Shown: positions 15,604 to 31,129 of the stretch, piece after piece
How positions within the stretch are numbered: position 1 is the stretch's first letter
How the letters are laid out: each line of letters begins with the position of its first letter
From: Halichondria panicea
Taxonomy: Eukaryota > Porifera > Demospongiae > Suberitida > Halichondriidae
Assembly: GCF_963675165.1 (NCBI RefSeq)
Contig: NC_087387.1
Coordinates: forward strand, 999,001 to 1,063,000
Direction: 5' to 3'
DNA: 64,000 nt
The notes under the pieces: model-generated
Database searches by the model: none
The model's input: the letters and a program-made list of their open reading frames with translations, nothing else
What the model was told of the DNA's origin: nothing
Position numbers and translations under genes: made by a program

Positions 15604-18161
15604 CTAAAAGATAACAACAGATTGTTGACTGCGCACATATACAAAACCATCACTGTCCACAGCTACTCCATAAAGATTAGTGATACGACCATTACCAAAT
15701 GATGTGACAAACTGACCGTCTTTAGTGAACACTGACACACGATTGTTAGTATCCTCAACAACATAAACAAAACCAGTGACACACACACCATAAGGGTAAG
15801 ACAGATCTCCTTGTCCACTTCCTTTCTTATCAATCGAGCGAATAAACCGACCATCCATAGTGAGCACTTGAACACGATGATTATAACAGTCAGTGACATA
15901 CATCATTTGTTCATTGTCCACTGTAACATCCTCTGGTTTGTTAAAATGTCCATTACCAGTTCCGTATGAACCAATCTGCTTGACTAGCTCCAGATCTGTC
16001 GTCAACACTTGGACTCTGCTATTCTTTCGATCGCACACAAACACTTGATCACCAGCGACTGCTATCCCTCGAGGGTAGTTGAGTTCCTTTGGACCACTTC
16101 CCTTCGTCCCAAACCTCTTCAGCAGATCTCCTCTTTTGTTGAACTTGTACACACAGTGTTTGGTACTATCACAGACATAGATGTTGTCCTCCTTGTCCTC
16201 CTTGTCTACTGCCACACCACAGATAAAGCCAAACCCATGCTTTGATTTGCTGATGCTTTGAATTTGTTTTCCTTTCTTGTCAAACATCAAAACATCACCG
16301 TTCCAGTCAGTTACAATCAGTTCTTCTGATGAGTTGAATACCATATATCGAGGGTTGTTGATTCCTCTTATCACCCTCACTGGTTTGTCCAGCTTGGTGG
16401 GGGGTATTTTGACGGGCACGGCGAAGGGGCTTCCTGGAATAGGCTGGTCGTCCACTGAGATCAGGAGGTGGTGTCGACCACGTACCCTAGGGGTGTACTC
16501 AACGCTGTACACTTCACCCCTCACAGGCACTGCTTGCAATTGTTGAGATGATTCATCAACTAGCGATTTTAGAGTTACTTTAATTTTTGAAGAACATTTT
16601 CGTGGCTGGTGTGTATTGATTGAAAAGCAAGCAGGATTATCGATTTCAGCATTTTTAGCTCCATCTCCTTCCACAGTGCACTTTGTTGGATCCACTTTAC
16701 CGTCATACACAAAAACGTTCTTCACACACAACAAATTCTTGAGATCTTCACAAACAAAAATTTCAACTCCAAGATCATCTTTCTCCACTGGATCAGGATT
16801 GGCTGCTTCCTTCCCTCGCTTCACCACCTCGGCATCGATTCGACTCACCACCTGCTCTTGCATCGTAATCAGTTCTTCATCACTTGCAATCTCCAGTGTA
16901 CGCTCTACAAAGTCAATCAAACTCTGAGCAGTACCCAGGGACAGGTCCAGACCCTTCTCTTGAATCGTCAGCTTTTCCATTTTTGAATCAGCCAAAGCAG
17001 AAGATTCTCGTAAAACACGAACCTTGCATCGATCGAGAATATCGTGTAGCTCATGGAACTTGGCATTCACTTGTCTCTCTGTCAGTTCTTTCTGGGACTG
17101 GATATTCTGTTTAGTTCCTTTCACTTGATTCACAGCGGTGCTCAGATCAGGCAGTAAGTTCTTGAGTGGGGAGAGGTGCTCCGTCAGCTTTTTGCGAGTT
17201 GCGGGGGCAGCTTTCTTTACAAATTCGTAATTGTGTCCAGCATGTTCAATAACGATACAGTCTCGACAGATGAGCTTGTTGCAATCGAAACAGAAAATCT
17301 TTTTTGGCTCTTCGTGATCTTCACATTTTGGGGGTGGTGGGCTTTCGAATGTTAGTTCTTTCACTCCGCCCTGTTTGAGCTCGTCCAGAGTGGAGATAGC
17401 ATGTCCGGCAAATACTTTCATTTTATGAGACTTCACACAATCGTCACAGATAAAACTGACACACTGTCGGCAGAATGCAGTGACCTTTCCCCCAGAGCAC
17501 ATTTCGCAGGTGGTCTCTAACTTGCCGTGGGCTTTCTCCATCCTCGAGTGGAGTGCTTTCATCCGGGTGATGAAGAACGCAGTAGTCAGTCTGTCAGGGT
17601 AATTGTGTCCAGCATGTTCAATAACGATACAGTCTCGACAGATGAGCTTGTTGCAATCAAAACAGAAAATCTTTTTCAGTTCTTCGTGATCTTCACATTT
17701 TGGGGGTGGTGGGCTTTCGAATGTTAGTTCTTTCACTCCGCCCTGTTTGAGCTCGTCCAGAGTGGAGATGGCATGTCCGGTAAATACTCTCAATCGTTTA
17801 TGAGACTTCACACAATCTTCACAGATGAAATTGACACATTGTCGGCAGAGCACATTTCACAAGTGGCCTCCAATTTTCCGTGGGCTTTCTCCATCCTCGA
17901 GTGGAGTGCTTTCATCCGGTTGATGAAGAACGCAGTGGGCAGTCTGTCAGGGTTGTTGTCTGGCAATAGAGTGGGCTCACGACAGTCGGGGCAGGGGAAC
18001 GGCTGGTTGGGTCGGTAGCGACTGGAGAGTGTGAGGATGCATTGCTTGCAGTAGTAGTGACAACAAGGGAGCAGCTTTGGCTCCTGGTAGCGGTCATGAC
18101 AGATGCCACAGGTCACCTCTTGCTTGAGATCAGCAACAACTGGATCAGGTCTTTCGGCCAT
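15604..18161 (-). pseudogene. TRIM-NHL T3, chimeric and frameshifted
   Basis: Two TRIM pieces are fused. The 5' piece (about 17605-18161) is nearly identical to T1 and its upstream flank. It encodes the RING, then loses 22 bases inside B-box 1 near 17850, so the RING frame ends after 117 residues (17808-18161). The B-box 2 segment then joins, at GHNY/PDRLTT near 17600, a second linker, B-box 1, B-box 2, coiled coil, filamin and NHL series (open frame 15604-17853). The body is T4-like in B-box 1 and NHL blades 3-4 (RKNSR, FNKPED) but T8-like in the filamin domain (class beta, HQPRKCSSK). Blade 2 has an extra KED repeat (DKEDKEDN). Possible products are a RING-only peptide or a RING-less protein from an internal Met. 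A normal TRIM cannot be made. Confidence 0.8.
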
Positions 18162-18860
18162 CGTTAGTTAAGATCTGGGGAATGCATTTGTACAACATTT
18201 ATAAAAGCATGAAACTATTCTAATATAAAAATTAAATAGCAACTTCGCTAGAAATTGAGTATACAAGAATGTTGAATCTGTGAATAATAGTTTGCACTAA
18301 GTGATCAATTAGGTCAAGCTAAGCTAGACCTCTGCAGCTAGTTGAAAAAATGGGTACCTGAAAAAACTTACCTACTATTTATAAGAACTTCCTAGATCCA
18401 ATTTCAACAATTACAAGCCTTTAATTAATTAGTTTTGCATGTACCTTGTACTGGTACATGCTACGCCCATTACACAATGTTATAAATCTGACCAGATACG
18501 CCCACTTTTTTGTTTCAACACTGGCCCACACTTTCTTTCAATATGAAAGTACATGTACATGTATGTACAACAATTCTACACAACTTGGTAGCAACATTGA
18601 TATCTCCCTGAGCACTGGGCATGAGATGCCTTGATCCCAGGCCACACTGAAGATGGAGGCCTTGTAGGAGGCTAGGGATGCTTCTATTAAAAGCTGTCTT
18701 GGTATCTTTCAATTTAAAATTATAATTATCAGCGTACTAGGTACACAAATATTGAGGAATGCATAATTATAAGTATGTGTTCAATACATGTACATGTATA
18801 TAACTGGTAAAAATGTTTGCCAAGTTTATAAGTCGTTGAACAAACTAATGTTCGATGTGT
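18162..18860. other. TRIM-MCM6 spacer, unit 2
   Basis: No gene. Nearly base-for-base copy of 3314-4012, including the TATA-like leader block. It indicates that the T3 5' end and this flank came together from a T1-type unit. Confidence 0.6.
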
Positions 18861-21581
18861 TCATGTCTCAACGACGTAGTTGGGATGAACCACCAGGAAT
18901 GGATCTTCGTCTGACTCCTCCCCCATCACCAACGGCAACAGAATGTGGTCCTACACACAAAAAACGCAATTCTGATTAAGCACAAAAGTATCGTTTTAAT
19001 CAGCATGCAATACGCACATACCAATACACTACTAGTGCACAAAATCTCAAACAAACTGCGAAAAGAATCATGTACAAATGCTACGAGGACCATGCATGTA
19101 CTTTTTGTAAAACTTTCCACCTAGCTTTACATTAGAGACAAATGGGCCCATGGAGACGAGGCTAACTGCACGTGCACTCATGATTGACTCACATGTTGCA
19201 CAAGTCTCTCGATGACCTTCTCCACGAGGAGCTTCTTCTCCGTCAGCTCCTCCACATTCTCTATATCATCAGCCACCTCCTTCAGGTACCAGTTCACTAG
19301 GTCACCTTCACGAACTCCGCTAGAATCTGGAGGGGGGAGGAGTGTACTTGATGTAGCATTAATACCCCTATCACACCAAAGCATGTATTTCAAACTGTCA
19401 CAATCAGTGGGTATAAATCAAAGCCAAGTCGTAGTGTATATAGTTACAAACAAACATAATGTAGCTGAAGTGATCAGTGTACATACAGCAATCAACACTA
19501 CAGCCTTTTAATGGCCACTCATGAAGAAAGGCTAACCCAGATATAAAGGCCACGCCAAATAAACAGCTTGTGTACTAAACAAACCCTCAGTCAATAAGGG
19601 CCAACATTTAATTGTTCCCCAAAGGTGTTCGCTATAGAGGGGTTTACTACTGACAGCTGCACCTTTGTCTGCCTCCTCGCTCTGACGCATGTGCAGGATG
19701 AGCAGGTTGGAGATGATACGATATTCTTCATATGTAACTCGTATCTTCTTGGTCTTCACTGGCGGTTGGGTGGATGGATCTGATTGGTCTATTGGAGTGT
19801 GGCCGTTCACTCCATTCTCGGCATTGACACCATTCTCGCCATTGGTCATGCAGTCCTCATCATTGCCTACAGTAATGCACATGTGTGTAAAGTTATGAAA
19901 ATGCTAGAAATTGAGAAAAGTTATGCATGGACACTCAAGTAAGTTTGTTAGCGAAACACACCATTTATTACTAGCCTTTGGTCTAAAAGCAATTGTTAAG
20001 CACGTTTAATATCAGCCAGAATTTATTTTCTCAAGGGAATAATTATTACTTGATGTTAAGAGCCACAGTATAATGACACCACCCACCATTGATGATCTGT
20101 TTATCCTCGTCAAAGTTGATGTCAGGAGTCTCCACACGAATAATAGACTTATTGAGCAAACGAAAGCCTTCCTTCACATGCTTGGGTTGTACCTGAGGCA
20201 TGTATAGTCATGTAATGAACCTGATGACCATCATAATATAATATCCAACAAATCATAAGTTGTATTCTGTACACACACCTACAAAATCACCCACACAGGC
20301 CACTCTACACCCACACACACCCCTCACTCTTCACACTCCACACACCTCATCAGAGCAGTGAATCCTGGCCATGGCCTCCGCGAGTCGTATCAAACTCTCC
20401 AGCTGTCTCACGATGATTCTCCATGACGACCGAGCCACGCCCGAGCAGTCTCTCTGCCGTAACTTCTTGTACTGCTCCACCATGTACTCACCAGAGGTGG
20501 GGCTGATACGAGGCTTGAACTGCCGAGCAAACAATACGTAGCGTTGGATCTCCTCCTGAAGGGGGCGGGGTCACAGTGGTACAATGACGTATTGATTTGC
20601 AACTGATTAATTACCTATACTAGCTAATATAGTACACCATCTAAAAACCATGTATCTCCGCGGTTTTTTACGATAATTGTAACGAAGAACTTTAAATTTA
20701 CCATAACTTATTCAAGCAAAAAGGCTGGTATATTATTCATGCCATAACTACAACCCTCCCCCCGTCTGCACCACTCACGAGGGAATAGACACGCTCCACT
20801 GCCTCTGTCTTGTGACTGTGGAGGTCCACAATACGCCTAGCGATGGCATAGTCAGTCACCTGTGGAGGAGGGGGAGCATCAATCAACACACTAGGTCAAG
20901 GTGTCACACTCAAAAATACAAATGCAGCTATTGCTACACTATAATAATAATCATGGGCAGTGGAATGGCAGAAAAGGGACAGTAGAGTGGAACAGAAAAA
21001 CTGCACATGCTCAGTATTGAACCCCAAATAGCTAAAAAATGGAAAAAGACAGCAGCGCTTAATTTACATTTAAAGCGTGTCTTCATGCAGATATTAGAGC
21101 ACTCACCCACTAAACCACCACTAACAGTGCACCTGTCATACACATTGACATACCAGTGTAGACAACAAAACCATAATTCAATTAGATAGCCAGAAAAAAG
21201 TTTTAGTTCATACTTGGGTTAATTATGATTTTGCTTTTCATTGCACAGTTGCAGCTAGGGTACATAAACCATGCATCGTATCAATTCAAATCTGCTGAGG
21301 AAGTAGATTATAAGAATAGTGCCTGGGGGAAGTAATTATATAATATAATTACTGGACATCACCTAGGATACGGACTGAATCAGTAAATAAATTAATGATG
21401 TGAAGCACTCACTGTTGGTTGTGTAAACTTGAACTGCTGCTCAACATCAGAGATGACCGTCTGACACTCGAGACAGAGGAACGTCCCATTGGTCAGCTCG
21501 GGATGGACAGGGTGCGTCCGTACCACTTGCCCACTGATGCGTAGCAGAGTACCCACCTTGGACATTGAGAGTTCACGAACC
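18861..21581 (-). pseudogene. MCM6: MCM6 copy 2, AAA+ core deleted
   Basis: Exons, last to first: 18861-18950, 19193-19326, 19663-19866, 20087-20192, 20346-20555, 20779-20859, then directly 21413-21581. The last of these encodes the zinc-finger exon (CLEC; segment [16 protein letters not shown]). The six exons that should lie between them are absent. They carry the second zinc pair, the N-terminal hairpin region, Walker A, Walker B and the arginine finger. The sequence departs from sister copies after GCTAGGGTACAT near 21262, which places the deletion joint in intron sequence. The remaining exons could still splice but would give a protein without ATPase activity. It is also cut 5' of 21581, where Tudor sequence begins near 21612. 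Confidence 0.85.
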
Positions 21582-21611
21582 CTGTGGGTGAATAAGTTGA
21601 CTCAAAAAATA

Positions 21612-22092
21612 CTTCGGCCAAATACTGCAGAGAGTTGTCTTGCGTTGCTATGACTTCATCACTTTGCTGCCATGTGGTGTCTTGTGATACAACGGTTTCT
21701 ATCGTAATATTTTCAGGGATGTCTTGCATTTCTCTGGCTTCATCATCTGGGGGGCCGGGGAGGGGTTGCTCTTGTACTTCAAATGTAGCTTGCTGTGTAA
21801 TGAACGTGGCTTCTGCTGCTAATGCTTGAAACATCATCACCTGTTTGTTGAGCTCACAAACTAGGGACTGGGCCGTGTAGAGGTCAAATTGTCCATCTTT
21901 AGAGCTTGGTTGGTCATCAGTGGGTACCGGTACTTCATCTTGTTCATTGAGATTGTCACTTTTAGTGAGGTTATTGAGATCTGATTGATAGTGGAGTCTC
22001 GCAAGCAGTGGCTCTGCTCTCTCTGTAGTTGTATAATGGGTCCATGCAACTGATGCAGCTTCAGATACAGAGTGTGCTAGGTACTTGTCCAT
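21612..22092 (-). pseudogene. Tudor-like gene copy 2 (5' exon only)
   Basis: Minus-strand first coding exon of the Tudor-like gene. The ATG is at 22090-22092 (MDKYLAHS). An uninterrupted frame runs to YLAE near 21615, where it fuses to MCM6 sequence (VFFESTYS then antisense or intron sequence). The whole Tudor exon is missing. The identical fusion occurs at about 59826. It includes a two-codon insertion (PGPPDDE) shared only with copy 6. Confidence 0.5.
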
Positions 22093-22267
22093 TTTCACTT
22101 GTAATAAGATGGTAAAGATCCTCATAACACAATCACAAACTATCTTTCCCAATATAGGCAGCAGGCAGGTAAAGATCGTCAGTAGAACTAACTGCTTCTC
22201 AATCAAAAGTAAATTATTACATACACATAAAACACAGATTGCTACTGCCCACACACACAAATAATAA

Positions 22268-24427
22268 CTAAAATATAACAACAGATTCTTTACTGCGCAC
22301 ATAAACAAAACCATCACTGTCCACAGCTACTCCAAAAGGAGGAGTGATATGACCATTACCAAATGATGCGACAAACTGACCGTCTTTAGTGAACACTGAC
22401 ACACGATAGTTATCAAAACCAGCAACATAAACAAAACCAGTGACACACACACCATGAGGGCAAGACAGATCTCCTTGTCCACTTCCTTTCTTTCCAATCG
22501 AGCGAATAAACCGACCATCCATAGTGAGCACTTGAACACGATGATTATAACAGTCAGTGACATACACCATTTGTTCATTGTCCACTGCGACATCCTCTGG
22601 TTTGTTAAAATGCTCATTACCAGTTCCGTATGAACCAATCTGCTTGACTAGCTCCAGATCTGTCGTCAACACTTGGACTCTGCTATTCTTTCGATCGCAC
22701 ACAAACACTTGATCACCAGCGACTGCTATCCCTCGAGGGTAGTTAAGTTCCTTTGGACCACATCCCTTCGTCCCAAACCTCTTCAACAGATCTTCTCTTT
22801 TGTTGAACTTGTACACAGAGTTATTGCCGCTATCACAGACATAGATGTTGTCCTCCTTGTCTACTGCCACACCAAAGATATAGCCGAACCCATGCTGTGA
22901 TTTGCTGATGCTACGAATTTGTTTTCCTTTCTTGCCAAACACCAAAACATCACCGTTCCAGTCAGTTACAATCAGTTCTTCTGATGAGTTGAATGCCATA
23001 TACTGAGGGTTGTCGATTCCTCTTATCACCTTCACTGGTTTGTCCAGCTTGGTGGGGGGTATTTTGATGAACACAGAGAAGGGGCTTCCTGGGATGGGCT
23101 GGTCATCCACTGAGATCAGGAGATGGTGTCGACCACGTACCCTAGGGGTGTACTCAACACTGTACACTCCACCCCTCACAGGCACTGCTTGCAATTGTTG
23201 GGTCGATTGATCAACTAGCGATTTCAGTACTGCTTGTGGTTTGCCTTGTTTTGAACTGATATAGACATTCAGATTTGCACATTTGTCAACTTCAGCCATC
23301 TTCACACCATCACCCCTCACAGAAGGATAAACTACAACATTGTTCTCACACAACTTCTTGAGATCCTCACAAACAAACACTTCAACTCCAAAATCATCTT
23401 TCTCCACTGGATCAGGATTGGCTGCTTCCTTCCCTCGCTTCACTACCTCGGCATCGATTCGACTCACCACCTGCTCTTGCATCGTAATCAGTTCTTCATC
23501 ACTTGCATTCTCCAGTGTACGCTCTACAAAGTCAATCAAACTCTGAGCAGTGCCCAGGGACAGGTCCAGACCCTTCTCTTGAACTGTCAGCTTCTCCATC
23601 TTTGAATCAGCCAAAGCAGAAGATTCTCGTAAAACACGAACCTTGCATCGATCGAGAATATCGTGTAGCTCCTGGAACTTGGCATTCACTTGTCTCTCTG
23701 TCAGTTCTTTCTGGGCCTGGATCTTTTGTTTAGTTCCTTTCACTTGATTCACAGCGGTGCTCAGATCAGGCAGTAAGTTCTTGAGTGGGGAGAGGTGCTC
23801 CGTCAGCTTTTTGCGAGTTGCGGGGGCAGCTTTCTTTACAAATTCGTAATTGTGTCCAGCATGTTCAATAACGATACAGTCTCGACAGATGAGCTTGTTG
23901 CAATCGAAACAGAAAATCTTTTTTGGCTCTTCGTGATCTTCACATTTTGGGGGTGGTGGGCTTTCGAATGTTAGTTCTTTGACTCCGCCCTGTTTGAGCT
24001 CGTCCAGAGTGGAGATAGCATGTCCGGAAAATACTTTCATTTTATGAGACTTCACACAATCGTCACAGATAAAACTGACACACTGTCGGCAGAATGCAGT
24101 GACCTTTCCCCCAGAGCACATTTCGCAGGTGGTCTCTAACTTGCCGTGGGCTTTCTCCATCCTCGAGTGGAGTGCTTTCATCCGGGTGATGAAGAACGCA
24201 GTAGTCAGTTTGTCAGGGTTGTTGTCTGGCAATAGAGTGGGCTCACGACAGTCGGGGCAGGGGAACGGCTGGTTGGGTCGGTAGCGACTGGAGAGTGTGA
24301 GGATGCATTGCTTGCAGTAGTAGTGACAACAAGGGAGCAGCTTTGGCTCCTGGTAGCGGTCATGACAGATGCCACAGGTTACTTCTTGCTCGAGATCAGC
24401 AACAACTGGATCAGGTCCTTCTGCCAT
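22268..24427 (-). CDS. TRIM-NHL protein T4
   Basis: Intact 719-residue intronless TRIM-NHL protein starting MAEGPDP. RING, B-box 1 (variant CVKSHKMKVF, one residue shorter than in T1), B-box 2 (CIVIEH), coiled coil and six NHL repeats are all present. The filamin domain is class alpha with a short VYPSVRGDG entry shared with T5 and T9. Blade-loop residues: WN (1), GNNS (2), RKNSR (3), CY (4), GFDNY (5), SKE (6). The entry loops are also distinctive (GYIF in blade 2, PPF in blade 6). MCM6 copy 3 lies upstream and Tudor copy 2 downstream. Confidence 0.9.
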   Translation of the reverse strand: MAEGPDPVVADLEQEVTCGICHDRYQEPKLLPCCHYYCKQCILTLSSRYRPNQPFPCPDCREPTLLPDNNPDKLTTAFFITRMKALHSRMEKAHGKLETTCEMCSGGKVTAFCRQCVSFICDDCVKSHKMKVFSGHAISTLDELKQGGVKELTFESPPPPKCEDHEEPKKIFCFDCNKLICRDCIVIEHAGHNYEFVKKAAPATRKKLTEHLSPLKNLLPDLSTAVNQVKGTKQKIQAQKELTERQVNAKFQELHDILDRCKVRVLRESSALADSKMEKLTVQEKGLDLSLGTAQSLIDFVERTLENASDEELITMQEQVVSRIDAEVVKRGKEAANPDPVEKDDFGVEVFVCEDLKKLCENNVVVYPSVRGDGVKMAEVDKCANLNVYISSKQGKPQAVLKSLVDQSTQQLQAVPVRGGVYSVEYTPRVRGRHHLLISVDDQPIPGSPFSVFIKIPPTKLDKPVKVIRGIDNPQYMAFNSSEELIVTDWNGDVLVFGKKGKQIRSISKSQHGFGYIFGVAVDKEDNIYVCDSGNNSVYKFNKREDLLKRFGTKGCGPKELNYPRGIAVAGDQVFVCDRKNSRVQVLTTDLELVKQIGSYGTGNEHFNKPEDVAVDNEQMVYVTDCYNHRVQVLTMDGRFIRSIGKKGSGQGDLSCPHGVCVTGFVYVAGFDNYRVSVFTKDGQFVASFGNGHITPPFGVAVDSDGFVYVRSKESVVIF

Positions 24428-25095
24428 CTTTAGTTAAGATCTGGGGAATGCATTTGTACAACATTTATAAAAGCATGAAACTATTCTAATATAAAATTAA
24501 ATAGCAACTTCGCTAGAAATTGAATCTGTGAATAATAGTTTGCACTAAGTGATCAATTAGGTTAAGCTAGGCTAGACCTCTGCAGCTAGTTGAAAAAACG
24601 GGTACCAGAAAAAACTTACCTACTATTTATAAGAACTTCCTAGATCCTTTAATTACAAGCCTTTGTTTTGCATGTACCTTGTACTGGTACATGCTACGCC
24701 CATTACACAATGTTATAAATCTGACCAGATACACCCACTTTTTTGTTTCAACACTGGCCCACACTTTCTTTCAATATGAAAGTACATGTACATGTATGTA
24801 CAACAATTCTACACAACTTGGTAGCAACATTGATATCTCCCTGAGCACTGGGCATGAGATGCCTTGATCCCAGGCCGCAGCACTGAAGATGGAGGCCTTG
24901 TAGGAGGCTAGGGATGCTTCTATTAAAAGCTGTCTTGGTATCTTTCAATTTAAAATTATAATTATCAGCGTACTAGGTACACAAACATTGAGGAATGCAT
25001 AATTATAAGTATGTGTTCAATACATGTACATGTATATAACTGGTAAAAATGTTTGCTAAGTTTATAAGTCGTTGAACAAATAATGTTCGATGTGT
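24428..25095. other. TRIM-MCM6 spacer, unit 3
   Basis: No gene. Homologous to 3314-4012 but without the AATTAATTAG stretch. It carries a small CAGCAC expansion near 24878. Confidence 0.55.
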
Positions 25096-29353
<4,258 letters not shown>

Positions 29354-29909
29354 CTGTGTGTACGAAGTAGGTTATAATTATGAATGAGTAACACCAGGAG
29401 CGGCACTCCTGTTAACAAGTTGAATGTTTAGTAAATGGTGGAGTCTAATGAACTTACACATGCTCACTCTACTTCAACATGTGCTACACTATGTTCTAAG
29501 ACCGCAGACATCTCATCACACATGTGTTTACACGTAGTACATGTACACTGTGTATAATAATATCACTATAGATGCATACACTAACTAAATTAAAATGGTA
29601 GCTTAAACTGATGCACACATACTCAAAGCAACATGTAACTCTGTTGTCTCCCACACCTATGTACCTTATGTACAGAGAAACCTCTGATGCATTTAAGCAC
29701 ACTAGTTGACAGTTGACAATGCACTGTCGCCAAATTTACTTTTCTAACTGACTAAATACAATAACTCTTCTGCCTCCCATACCCATGTATATACCTTATA
29801 TACAGAGAAACCTTTTATACATTAATTTTAAGCACACTAGTTGACAATGCACTGTCCCCAAATTTACTTTTCTACACCAACTACAATGCATGGACAATAA
29901 ATTATCTAC
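29354..29909. other. Fused MCM6/Tudor intronic sequence, second copy
   Basis: No coding sequence. Nearly base-for-base copy of 8366-8914, with the MCM6-to-Tudor switch near 29612. Confidence 0.6.
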
Positions 29910-29914
29910 AAAGG

Positions 29915-30192
29915 CAGTGGCGTAGGAAGTGGGGTGGCTCCAGGGGCTGGAGCCACCGCTTGTTGGAGAGCAATGTTTAGCTTCAACTGTTGAGCTAGCT
30001 ATTAAACTGTAAATTACGTGATTATTTCAATGATGGGTTAGGTTGCAAAAGTCTAAAGTGCAAAGTGATAGATCTACCACAGAGATAATGATTGATCTAC
30101 GAGCCTAGTCTCGAATTCAAGAATACGAAGTTGGGGAGGGCGTGGCCAGACTACTATGAGCCCCCCTTGCAAAAAATCTTCCTACGCCACTG
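29915..30192. mobile_element. MITE-like element A, copy 2 (278 bp)
   Basis: Same element, same site and same AAAGG target duplication (29910-29914 and 30193-30197) as 8920-9197. The insertion predates duplication of this unit. Confidence 0.8.
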
Positions 30193-30258
30193 AAAGGGAA
30201 AAATATTAATGTCTTAAATAATAAAAATTAATGATAAGGCCAGGGTAGTTTGACTGAC

Positions 30259-30962
30259 CTCGCCTCTGCTCACAGTCACTGGTGGTCACAGCAATTGATA
30301 GCGCCTCTAGGTCATGCTCTGGGTACTCAGCCAGCTGTATCCAGACACGGTCAGGACTGTTCACCTGCAGTACTATGGGTGAAGGTTCGTCTATAGTGGT
30401 GTCCATTGGATGTGCTCTACTGGTGACCTCTGTGAACCTTGTCTTGGCAGCACAAGCACACGGCAATTTTCCAACCATACAATGTATATTCGGTCAAATA
30501 CTGCAGAGAGTTATCTTGCGTTGCTATGACTTCATCACTTTGCTGCCGTGTGGTGTTTTGTGATACAATAGTTTCTATCGTAATATTTTCCGGGGGGGGG
30601 GGGGCTTGCATTTCTCTGGCTTCATCCTCTGGGGGGAGGGGCTGATCTTGTACCTCAAATGTAGCTTGCTGTGTAATGAACGTGGCTTCTGCTGCTAATG
30701 CTTGAGACATCATCACCTGGTTGTTGAGCTCACAAACTAGGGACTGGGCCGTGTAGGGGTCAAATGGTCTATCTTCAGAGCTTGGTTGGTCATCAGTGGG
30801 TACCTCATCTTGTTCATTGAGATTGTCACTTTTAGTGAGGTTATTGAGATCTGATTGATAGTGGAGTCTCGCAAGCAGTGGCTCTGCTCTCTCTGTAGTT
30901 GTATAATGGGTCCATGCAACTGATGCAGCTTCAGATACAGAGTGTGCTAGGTACTTGTCCAT
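30259..30962 (-). pseudogene. Tudor-like gene copy 3 (decayed)
   Basis: ATG at 30960-30962 (MDKYLAHS), open to about 30417. It then changes frame near 30480 (CAATGTATATTCGG where sister copies lack the extra bases). About 70 bases are missing between the GTACT at 30370-30374 and GGGTGAAGG, removing the junction between the acidic region and the Tudor exon. The exon donor is at 30259. A G/C homopolymer at 30593-30604 is longer than in sisters and adds proline codons. Confidence 0.45.
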
Positions 30963-31129
30963 TTTCACTTGTGTAGTTAAATGAGACGGTAAAGATCGTC
31001 GTAACACAATCACAAACGATCTTTCCCAAAATTGGCAGTGTAGGCAAGTAAAGATCATCAGTAGAGGTAACTGTTTTTCAAATTAAAAGACACATTTGCT
31101 TCTGCCCACACACACAAAATAATAATACA

